Assembly (NCBI GenBank): GCA_013115145.1
Contig: JAAPAO010000112.1
Coordinates: forward strand, 1-64,000
Direction: 5' to 3'
Source: Perkinsus chesapeaki
Lineage: Eukaryota; Perkinsozoa; Perkinsida; Perkinsidae
Length of the DNA stretch: 64,000 bases
How positions within the stretch are numbered: the stretch's first letter is position 1; each line of letters starts with the position of its first letter. Below the pieces are notes generated by a model. That model was not told where the DNA came from. It did not search any database and was given only the letters and a program-made list of their open reading frames with translations. This document shows, piece after piece, positions 22,534 to 33,933 of this stretch. Position numbers and translations under genes: made by a program.

Positions 22534-22850
22534 GACGTTTGGCTAATGGAAAACCACTAACACTCAACACCAGCCTATAAGGACGTTCAATAAGCAGATC
22601 TTGAAATTCATAATCGATTCCAGAACTGCTTTGTACACGCAAATTGAGATGCTAGAATCGATCCAAGATTAAACAGGGCCCCTGTTACAGGGGGTTAGTT
22701 TGGAAAAAACATTTCAAAAGAGCTAAGTCACGCATCGCTCCGCTGAACCATGTCATCTCCCTGCATTTAGGTAATATATGTTTTCATTCATATTTTGTAT
22801 ATAGCGCGCGCCCTGGACTGTATACCACTTGAGTTGTTGTAGGGTAGTAG
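22534..22850. promoter_or_regulatory. Divergent intergenic region between eIF4E and WDR3
   Basis: These 317 nt hold the 5' regions of two divergent genes for core RNA functions. A short alternating GC run (gcgcgcgc) lies near 22804. No defined motif can be named. Confidence 0.4.
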
Positions 22851-25800
22851 ATGCCTAAAGCATATCTAAGATATAAAGGAGAGGGGTCTCTAGGGGCTAT
22901 AGTTAGCCAACAAGGTACTAAGGATGGTATTTCAGAGGAAAATACGGTATGAGATTAGGCAACGTGGTTGTTACTGGAAACTCCTCCTCTAGTAGTGGAA
23001 GATATATATTCTGTCCAACTAATGATAGTGTTACTATATGGGATATTAAAACACAAACTATTAAAGGTATTATGGAAATACCATTAGGTAAAGATGAATT
23101 ACAAAAGAGGCCACCACAGGTAGTATTATTAGTAATATTATCATACACTGCTCCACTACATAGGTAACTGCATTATCTAATCTATATACACCTAATACAA
23201 CAAGCTGGCATGATGCTAAAATAGCTGTTGGTTATAGTGATGGTGATATATTACTACCTATTGTAGTATTATTATATATGCCTTATAGGTTCTATACGTA
23301 TATTCTCATATGATGATCATCAATCTAAGCCAGGATCAGTAGATGGTATATGGTCACCTGATGTATGCTTTATAGGTCATAGATCTGCAGTTAATGTACT
23401 TAAATTCTCTCGTGGTGGTTTCCAACTATGTAATTTTATAATACCATATTTCTTGCGTATAGTATATGATTGTAGGTAGTGGTGGTGCTGATAATGATGT
23501 TATAGTGTGGGATGTAGTAGCTGAGACTGGTATGTGCCGTCTTAGTGGCCATAAGGATCAAGTCACTGACCTTGTACTATCATCATCATTACTAATAGTC
23601 CATAAACCTATTATTAGGCCCTTCTACATGAGACCAATGCCCCTGATGCCTCACTGAGTTATGTTGTTAGTGTATCTAAAGATACTACTTGTAAAGTATG
23701 GAGTATTGGTACACAGATATGTGTACAAACATGTAGGATGGTGTTATATATTATAATATATATAACTGCTTTATATAGGTGGTGAATCTAGAGGTGAACT
23801 ATGGTCTATAGCAACAACCACACAAGTAGTGTCTACTCATAATAATACTACTACTACTCCAAATGATAATAGTACAGTACTACTTGTTACAGGAGGTGTA
23901 GATCAAAAGCTCTATATGTAATAGTAGTTAATAGGGTATGATAATATATCGATTACCGTATTATGCTAGGTATGGTATATCAAGCTTATCATTGCTGTCT
24001 GGTGGGGGGTTAGACGCAACTGGTGATATGATGAAGTTTATTGGACCATTAGACAGGGGAAGTGGAGAGTCTGGATTAAAGAAGCGTGTTGGTATGTAAT
24101 ACGATGATAAACTAGAAGAAGATATACCTGGTTTGATAGGTACATTAGCATTTACATATGATGGTAGTAGGTTATTAGCCCAGGCTGTAGGAAGGACTAT
24201 TGAGATATATGATATGGTAATAATAAAGGGGAGGATTAGGAAGGAGGGGATAGTATATTGAATAGTTAACTGAGAAATATCGTAAAAGAGTGCAAAGAAG
24301 AAAGAGAGAGAAGGCAGCTAAAAAACATAAGACAACAGCTGCCACAGCCACAGCAGCGGGTCCAGATGGTGTGGAGCAGCAGCAGCAGGAGGCGGCGGCG
24401 GCAGCTGAGAGTCAACAACAGGAGGATAATGGGGAGGATGGTACAAAGCCTATGAGCGCAGCAGAGTTATATAAATTAAGGGATAAGGTATGATGAATAA
24501 TGGAGGTTAAGAGGTGGTGGTGGTATGATGGTATGGGTGGTATGTTTTAGTTATTACATTTACCTGGTAAAATAGGATCTATGGCGATATATAAGGATAC
24601 AGTATGTGTTGGGTTATTAGATAACTCATTGCATTTGGTAGGTTACTAATAGGGATAATATAATATATATAATATAGATACCATCATTAACAAATGAATT
24701 ACAAAGTGATGATGATAATAATAAAGATAGAATGAGTATAAGAGGTAAAGGCCATAGACAGGCGATTAGGTAATAATAGTGGAATAAGGCAGGGAGGGAG
24801 GGAGGGGGTATTACTATATACCCGACTATTAGGTATGTATCATTTTCACCTGATAGTAGTATGTTAATGTCATGCTCTGGTGAATCATTAAGGATATGGA
24901 CAGCACAAAGCAGTAAACAATGTGTTAGACATATAGATAATACTGGATATAGTAATAACATTAGCTATTATTATTGAGTAATACAAGTGTTATTTATAGT
25001 ATTATGTGGAAGATGGTATGCTGGTAATCAACATGTAGTATGTGGTACTAAGGATGGTTCATTATCATTATATGATCTACAAACAGGGGAATGTATATCA
25101 CGGGTAGTAATAAGGGTTAATAAATAGGTGGTATATAATATACTTATTACTAATACATAAATACTATAACCATCTAAACCTTCAGTATTATCTCTTTAAT
25201 AGGCATATTCAGCTGCATAAAGAGATCGTAGTAATAGTAGTACATATCATAGTATAGTAGTAGTAGTTATAGAGGTATATAATAATAGTAAATGATGATG
25301 TTAATATAATGATATCATTCCATTGTTGGAGTATAACCTTCTCCCTTAGACCTTGGCATCAGAGGAAAGTGCTCAGCAACCAATATATGGTATATGTGAT
25401 GATCCTGATGTTGAAGGTAGTACTGCACTTTCAGTAGTATGTCTATATGTCTATATGTTAAGATAACTTCATTACTGTTGGTGCTGATAAGACATTACGG
25501 TATTATTCAACTGATATGTCTAGTATTGGTCAAGATGAATCTTCTATCCTGATAGAGGTACTATACAACATTAACAATAACAATAATATACATATTGTTA
25601 TATAGGATGATAGTAAAAGGTTAACATTAAATGATGATGGTCTTTGTGTCGCACTGTCCCCTAAAGATAAAAAGAAACCAGATGCCCCTAGGTAACAGGC
25701 ATGAGCTCCTCAGCTCTGGGGTGGTGGTTGTATTATTATAAATATCAGGTTTCTGGCAATAGGCTTATTAGACTCTACCATAACAGTAGTATATGCTGAT

Positions 25801-27738
25801 ACCGGTAAACAGTTCCTAACACTGTATGGTCATCAACTACCAGTAACCAGGGCTATACTATTATTATCTTAATATAACCTTATTAGGTATTAACAGTGGC
25901 ATTCTCGGATGATGGTCAACTATTAGCATCTGGTTCAGCTGATAAGAATATTAAGCTTTGGCATCCTAAGTTTGGTAGGTCTCCCCCTTCTACCAAGAGT
26001 TATTGCTATTATTATATGTATTTAGGTAATTGTCTGCGTTCTCTTCGAGCACATGAATCCTCAGTAACAAGTATAACATGGTTACCTGGTACACATTATT
26101 TAGCTAGTGTTGGTAAACTAGATGGGTTATTAAAGCTATGGGACTGTGATAGGTAGTGTTATATATTATATGGTATAATAATAACGATAATGCTTATTAT
26201 TAGATCTGAGGAGATTGCATCATTACCCGGTCATAATGGTGATGTATGGTCAGTGGCATGTGATGCTGATGGGGCTTTAATAGCTACTGGTGGAGCTGAT
26301 AGGAGTATAAGATTATGGAAGAGAACTGATGAACAAATGTTTATAGAGGAAGTAATATACACTATAACAACAACAACTTAGAATATAAGGAGGTTTAATA
26401 TACACTATAACAACAACCTAGAATATAAGGAGGTTTAATATACACTATACCNNNNNNNNNNNNNNNNNNNNNNNNNNNNNNNNNNNNNNNNNNNNNNNNN
26501 NNNNNNNNNNNNNNNNNNNNNNNNNNNNNNNNNNNNNNNNNNNNNNNNNNACCTAGAATATAAGGAGGTTTAATATACACTATACCAACAACCTAGAATA
26601 TAAGGAGGTTTAATATACACTATACCATGCATAGTCATTAGCAGCAGCAACTAGAGGCGGGGGTATAGGTGGTATTAGTAAATAGGGTGGCAGCAGCAGC
26701 TGTATTGATATGTATATTAGTGGTAGCAATCATCGTATAGTATTAATAATAATTTAGTAAATTTCGTAAATAATAGTTTAACTATTTTAAAGTAACAAGT
26801 TGTCTGTGGTGATGTTATTAGGAACAAGAGGAAGCATTAGATAGGCAGTTAGAGGAGGATGCAGCCAGGGAAGCAGCAGTAGTAACTATGGCTAGACCTA
26901 CTAGACGTAATAATAATATAATAAGGTGTATTATTATATTGGATACTAGGTACAATGGATACTGTTAAATCAGCAGAGAGGCTTATGGAAGCATTGGATG
27001 AAGTTAGAGAGGCTACTATTGAAGAAGAGAAGGAGGGGGAAGAGGAGGAAAAACAACAATCTACACCAGAAGAGTCAATAAAGGTATATAATACTATTTA
27101 TAGTTAGTAGGTTAGCTCATCATTTATTAGACATTAAGGATAATGGCTGCTATACCAGTAGCTGATATGCAAGAGGTTGTATTAGCACTACCTGTCACGT
27201 AATAATAATAGTATTATTATTATTTACCTACATGGTGTCTCGTAAGTGTTGTTGTTATTATTATTAGGTACTCTAAACGTCTATTATCAGTATTAGTAGA
27301 ACTATTATCATTCCTATCACAATCAGTACCTAAATCACAACAAGCAGCTATTAGAGGAGGCTTACCTATTGAACTATGCTTATCTGTTGGACTTAGCCTT
27401 ATACAGGCACAGGCACCATATCTAGTACATGATCCTACTAGTAGACGATTATTAGTACATCTACGTGATTTACTGTAATAAAATATATAGTGTTATTATT
27501 TAATTATAATAGTTATTAATAGGTATGATGTTGCTAGTACTGCTGTTGATGAGGCAGGTGTAGCTAGGGCAGCTGCCATAATGGCCAGGGAAGAGTAAGG
27601 CTTTGGCACGTGTTGTTATTTAGGATATGGTATTAATATAGGTTAAAGCGTAGAAGGGAGATAGGGGACCTAGATGCAGAAGATAGGGCATATAGGAAAT
27701 CAAGGAGAATAGCAGGAGGAGGAGGAGCAGGCAAATGA
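22851..27738 (+). CDS. WDR3/UTP12 (Dip2), U3 snoRNP subunit
   Basis: More than twenty exons encode a protein that follows WDR3 from start to end. The N-terminus [20 protein letters not shown] matches the family start. WD repeats include [35 protein letters not shown] plus [20 protein letters not shown], and a second propeller with [36 protein letters not shown] and [20 protein letters not shown] (near 26325). After a 470-nt intron come an acidic linker and the helical Utp12 domain ([14 protein letters not shown], near 27275), ending in a basic tail at 27738. A Lys-rich insert with Gln/Ala runs lies near 24290-24480. WDR3 acts in the small-subunit processome in the nucleolus. Most introns are 40-70 nt with TAA/TTA-rich ends. 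Confidence 0.92.
26352..26821 (+). repeat. Long WDR3 intron with 40-nt tandem repeat and assembly gap
   Basis: The intron starts directly after the codons for FIEE and ends at 26821. Its first 270 nt are a tandem array with a 40-nt unit (starting gtttaatatacactataaca) with at least two copies each side of a run of N from 26452 to 26550. The first copy begins with the real splice donor gtaatatacac. Every copy contains the acceptor-like string caacaacctag and ends in aatataaggag. The true copy number is hidden by the gap. At 470 nt this is by far the longest intron in the gene. Confidence 0.85.
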
Positions 27739-27974
27739 TGATGATGACAGCGATAACTACTACTAGCACTCACAGTACATATTTACCAGTTCCTTATTAC
27801 AACAACAACAGCAGCGACTAGTGCCAGCTGTTAACGTCAACTTATTGTTTCCATAATGATATGTATGTATTGTTATTATTATCAAGCCGGTGGCGACGGT
27901 TGTATTATGGGATATAACATCAGGGTCACCCTGGTAGTCATTAGTAATAGCTCTTAGTTTCTGTTGTTGTTGTT

Positions 27975-30900
27975 ATGACATCCAACACTAGTGACTTCTT
28001 TACCCAACATGGAGAGTCTCAATTCTCCCAAGGTAGTAGTATTATTATTATAACTATATATACTATTATTATATTTACTATATAGGTATAGAGGATCTTA
28101 TGTTTGGTACATCTACTGTAGGAGGTAGTAATACCATGCAGAGGCCTACTGCAGGAGGAGTAGCAGGGGTAGGAGTAGGCAATAATAATAGTACTATGAC
28201 AGACTTCTTGGATATAACTACTAATAAAGGGAAGACACAGGTAAGAAGTATTTATTAACGTATGTGGTGTTGTTAGTGCTATATGTTAGGAGGTGGAGCT
28301 AACACTGGATCAAAATGCATTTGGTGGAGAGAAGACCAAACATAGAATGTGGGCTGATGATTCTGATTCTGATGATGATGATATTGATCATGGTATAGAT
28401 GATGGAGGGCAGGCATATACAGGTATATGGTCTAGGTATATATTAATAATAATATTATTAATAAAGGTCTACACCATAATAATCACCATCATCATCATCA
28501 AGGAAGATATATGGGCCTAGAGCCAGATGGGTTTGATCCTTCTAGGTTACCTGAACATGCTTGCCAGTAATAATAATAATACCATACTCTTACTTATTTA
28601 CTATCATCATTATCTAATATTAGGTATTGTTATCTTAGTTCACCAGAATGTGTTGTAGAATGTAATGTATGTAAAAGATGGTTCTGTAACTCACATCATA
28701 ATACTAGTGGTAGTCATATTATGAACCATTTAGTTCGGTAATAACACCACCACCGTCATCATTACATTATATCATACTCCTTCTTGTTCTTTTCTCCTTT
28801 AGTTCCAAGCATAAAAGTGTATGCCTACATGAAGACTCACCATTAGGTGCATCATTATTAGAATGTTACGTATGTGGCAATACTAATGTATTTGTATTAG
28901 GCTTTATACCATCTAAAACTGATAGGTATGTCAAGACGACGACAGCAACAGGCTTATGCATCGGCTTTATTATTATTGCTTCCTGTTCTTTAGTGTTGTG
29001 GTACTTATTTGTCGTGAACCATGTCTAGGGTCTAATACACTTAAAGATGATGAATGGGATGTATCTATGTGGCAGGTAATGCCTCTCCCCCTTTGTGTAG
29101 TATTATTATTGTTATTATAGCCATTAATAGAAGAGAGAGCATTCCTACCATGGTTGGTTAAAATACCAACACCAGAAGAGGAGGTTAAGTATACTAGACC
29201 AATAACTAATTCACAGATTAATAGATTAGAGGATTTATGGAGGGAAGGCAAGGATAGTGTAATATATAGAAACAGCAGCATAGATAGCAGTTGTTATTAG
29301 TAGTGTATTGTAGGCTACGGTACTCGATCTAGCTAAACCTGGTGCAGCTGCAGCTGAAGATGATATACCTGTTGTTAGGAATACGTAATAATATTATTTA
29401 TAGTAATGAGTCATTACCTTGTATTAGTTACCCTGATGCATTTGTATATCAAAATACCTTTGGTCCATTAGTAGAGATGGAAGCTGTTTATGATAAAGAG
29501 GTGAAGGAAAGTCAAGCTAAGGTAGTACTAAATACCTTTGCTGTGCTCCTCCTCCCTCGATAATAACAGCATTAATTTAGCATGATATTAAACTAAGATG
29601 GGACCTTACTATGGGTAATAGAAGATGTGCGTATTTCCCTATATTCACTAGAGAGGAGACTGCTGGTGCTAAGTTGGTACCTGGTGATGAGATACGTCTA
29701 AAGTTGGCTGATTGGGGTACTAATAATGAGGGTTGGATAGGTGTAGGACATGTTACTAAATTAATGCAAAGTAGCGAGGAAGTATGTGTTGAATTAAGAC
29801 CACAGTAAGAAGGTGAATAATAAGGTTATATTATTAATAGTTTGATATAGGTATAGTCATCAAAAGGGACCATGGGATGTTAGTAGTGGATATACTGTTG
29901 AGTTTGTATGGAAGGCAACTAGCTTTGATAGAATGCAACATGTAGTATATTAAAGATAGATTGATAAATAGATCGTTGGTATTTAGGCACTAAAGGCATT
30001 TGCTGTTGATGATACTAGTGTATCTGGTGTAATGTAAGTAATAGGATATAAAAGATGGTATATACCGCTCCTTCCTCAGATATCATATGTTATTAGGGCA
30101 GGCTATTGAAACTAATACTACTATAAGGTACTAATATAAATACTATAACTATTACTATATTAATGTAGGATACATAACCCACCTAAGAATTGGACTGCTC
30201 CTAATCTACCACAGCTAAACCATAGTCAAATACATGCCGTACAGAAGGCATTAGAGCAACCTCTTACTCTTATACAAGTAATAAAATAGGATAATATACA
30301 GGTGGACCATGTACTTATAATAATATAGGGGCCACCTGGTACTGGTAAAACAGTTACATCAGCCAGTATTATATATCATTTAGCTAGACAGAATCAAGGA
30401 CAGGTACTACTAGGGATGGGAAAAGAGGGAGGAGGAGGAGGTTTACAGTTAAATACATATTTTGTATGTTGACCATATCCCTCTGACACTTATAACATTT
30501 AGCATACCTGAGCAATCGTGATGATTGTTATTACCTTTAACTAGATGGTATAGTGATACTATTATCAGGTGCTAGTAACAGCCCCATCTAATATAGCTGT
30601 AGATCAGTTAGCTGAAAAGATACATCTTACTGGCTTAAAGGTAATAATAATAACAAGCAACTTTATTATCATATGATATTATCTTACAGGTGGTACGTAT
30701 CCTAGCTAAATCTAGGGAATGCCTTTATTCACCAGTAGAGTTCTTATCATTACATACTCAAATACGAAATATGAGAACACCACAAGCTAAGGAGTTTAAG
30801 AAGCTTTTTGATCTTAAAGTAGTATAATACTACTACTAATATATGGTTCAATAATCAAATCAACTTACCAATTAATTAGGATGAAGTTGGTGAGCTTACA

Positions 30901-33202
30901 TCTAGTGATGAGAAACGTTTTAGGATTCTCAGGAGTCAGGTAGTAGGTTGTTATACTACTCTTTGGCTGTAGTAGGGAAGGGTATCTTAGGTCGAAAGGG
31001 AACTGTTAGAGAATGCTGATGTTATATGTACTACTTGTGCTGGGGCTGGTGATCCTAGACTTGGTAAATTACGTTTTAAAATGGTAATACTTCTTTTTAC
31101 AATATCTGGTATGTGATATATTAATATAGGTACTAGTAGATGAAGCTACACAAGCCTGTGAACCAGAAGCATTGATACCAATATGTAATGGTGCAAAACA
31201 GGTAATAAAAATACAACTAGCCTCACTTAGTACTGCAGTCTTACTCAACTTGTTGATTAGTACAAGAGTTGAACAACATAGTTGTTGTTGATTCATCATT
31301 ATTCCAAATATGTCATTAGGTCATTCTAGTTGGTGATCATAAGCAGTTGGGGCCAGTTGTGATGTGTAAGAAGGCTGCTAAGGCTGGGTTTAAACAGGTA
31401 ATACTCTACTACTACTACTACTGCTGCTGTAGGAGGATGATGATGATGATATTATAACGTTGTTGTTATTTAGTCACTTTTCGAACGCCTTATTGCACTG
31501 GGTGTTCGACCTATACGTCTTGAAGTACAATATCGTATGCATCCCAGTCTTGCTGAATTCCCTAGTCAAGTAATATTGTTGACAATGGTTATCCTATGAC
31601 CATCCTTTACTATTGTTATAGACCTTCTATGATGGATGCCTACAGAACGGTATTACTATGGAGGATAGGCAAGTATCTGGGGTTAAGTTCCCATGGCCTA
31701 GGGAGGAGATGCCTATGTTCTTTTATAATTCAACGGGTTAGGAGATTATTATTATAGTAATATAATAATATTATTATAATTAGGTCAAGAGGAGATATCT
31801 GCATCTGGTACATCATATTTGAATAGATCAGAGGCTATTAACATTGAAAAGATCCTTACCTACTTCCTACGTGCTGGGCTCAAGGTAAAGATACATCGAT
31901 ATATACAACTCTTTCCACAACTTGTTGTTCTTATTAGGGTTCACAAATAGGTGTAGTGACACCTTATGAAGGTCAAAGAGCGTAGGTTAACTCCTATTAT
32001 TAGCATTTATATTAAACCATACTTGTTTAGTTATATTCAACAAGTATTACAACGTCAAACTACTCTCAGTGCTAAGTTATATGAGACTATTGAGATAGCT
32101 AGTGTTGATGCCTTCCAAGGTAATAATAATATAAGGAGATTCTATTACTTCATTTATTAGGTCGTGAAAAGGACTTTATTGTTTTATCATGTGTTCGATC
32201 CAATCAAAGAGCTGGTCTAGGTTTCCTTAATGATCCTAGACGCCTTAATGTTGCCCTTACTAGAGCTAGGTAGATTGGGGTTATTATACTATTATATAAA
32301 TAGTAGTAATACCACCACTATTATCAGGTATGGTCTAGTTATATGTGGGAATGCACAAGTATTAGCTAGGGCTACTACAGTAGGTCATCAAGGAAGAGGT
32401 AATGATAATGACACGGACTACTAGTACTAAGTTAATAGTATATAGGTTCAATGCCATCGGTGTGGAATGGTCTATTATCATATATGAAGAAATATGATCT
32501 TATAGTAGAGGGACCATTATCAGCATTAAGGCAAAGTCATGTAAGTGAATAAGAAGAAGAGGAGGAGCAATACCCCTCTGGAAGCCTTTATAATGTGATA
32601 TAAGTTGAATAGATACAAATAGATGAGCCTGTAGTACCAGTGGCACCATACAGAGGGGGCCCTACAGGGGGGAATAGTGGGCGTAATCAATCAGCACGTA
32701 GTTTTGCAAGGGACGCCACATTAACACAAGTATTAATGATATTATTATTGGTGATTATTATTATTATTAGGATGAGCCACCATTATTCGATAATGATTAT
32801 TACAGAGGTATACCACAGAATGTACCAGCACCAGAAGCAGCTATGAGAGCACCTAATCAATACTTCCAAAGTAGTAGTAGTAATTAACCCTATAATGTTA
32901 CAATGAATAATATAACCCTTAGATGATCTCACTACTACTACAGCAGCATCAGGAGGGCCCCGAGATAGAGCCCCTCGTAGTGATAGACGTAGACGTGTTG
33001 GTGGTAGTAGTAGTGCTAGTGGATACAGTGAGAGTCAGATGTCACAAGATGCTTTTGCTACACCAACACAGGGTGCATCATATGCGCCATCATCTACTAT
33101 GAGTAAGTCATTAAGTTATTATTATCATACTCTTATTACTTATATTGTTCAGCTTTGAGTACACAACAATCCCAAATGAGTCAACAGACAGATGCATGGT
33201 GA
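27975..33202 (+). CDS. UPF1: UPF1/RENT1 RNA helicase, nonsense-mediated decay
   Basis: About twenty-five exons encode a complete UPF1. The N-terminal CH domain has its Cys/His zinc ligands in [25 protein letters not shown] (28550-28690), followed by [14 protein letters not shown] and [10 protein letters not shown]. The helicase core shows motif I GPPGTGKT at 30329-30352, motif [12 protein letters not shown] (near 31139), motif [12 protein letters not shown] (near 31330), VQYRMHP (near 31528), VTPYEGQR (near 31957), VDAFQGRE (about 32105-32165) and [12 protein letters not shown] (near 32250). The C-terminus has several SQ dipeptides ([14 protein letters not shown]), the kind of sites phosphorylated by SMG1-type kinases. 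UPF1 triggers decay of mRNAs with early stops; in a genome with so many stop-containing introns it would also clear unspliced messages. A Gln/Ser-rich short N-terminus precedes the CH domain. Confidence 0.96.
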
Positions 33203-33933
33203 TAAGCATACAGGTTGAGTTGATGATGATAGGAGTAGGACTACTACAACGCGCTGTCCCTACATCACAGACCAACAGGTCAAGCAAGATCATCAACAAC
33301 ATCATTATTATCAACATCGATGGCTATAAGACTAGGCATGATGAGGTTGAGTAAGACATCTAGAGTTCTAATGGTATTGATAATAATAATACAGAGCTGT
33401 TGAAATAGGTGTTGTAACAATACTGTTGTTATTATTACTATTGTAAGTAGCCCTATATATTATTTATAGTATTATTATTGCTCTATAATAGTATCATAAC
33501 AATGCCTAGATACTATGGCTTTGTATAATCATCATTATCATTATTACTACTAAACCGTAGATATTTCAACAGCATCATAGCTATTACCGATTCTCTTGTC
33601 GCTTGTTGTTTTTCCCTCCTCCTCCTCCTCCCGCTCATTTGGTGACATTCCTAACAGTTGAAGCATCCAACTGTTATTTCTTATAACACATAAGTGTATA
33701 ACCCTTCTTCTTCTCATAATCATTATCATTACCCATATTGTTGGGTAATGGTTGTGATGGTGGTATACGTATACATGAAGTAGTACTGTACTATTTATAA
33801 TACCTAAACCACTACATCACCGCCGCCAACGATCATCGTCAATAGCGTCTCCGTAACGCAGTAAGTCATTTGTGTTGTTGTCAATTTATCATCACCACTT
33901 TGATTATTAGAGGTATGCTATTAACCGAACTAA
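33203..33933. other. Intergenic, marks a change in base composition
   Basis: About 730 nt separate UPF1 from the glycosyltransferase gene. The sequence is AT-rich and shows no convincing gene. A plus-strand frame runs through the UPF1 stop (33145-33354) but has no features. Downstream genes have more balanced composition. Confidence 0.45.

Noticed and set aside
26380-26625. CRISPR-like array
   Set aside because: The units are contiguous 40-nt tandem repeats without unique spacers, and they lie in an intron of a eukaryotic gene.
33145-33354. Frame overlapping the UPF1 3' end
   Set aside because: It is in a different frame across the last UPF1 exon and has no features of its own.
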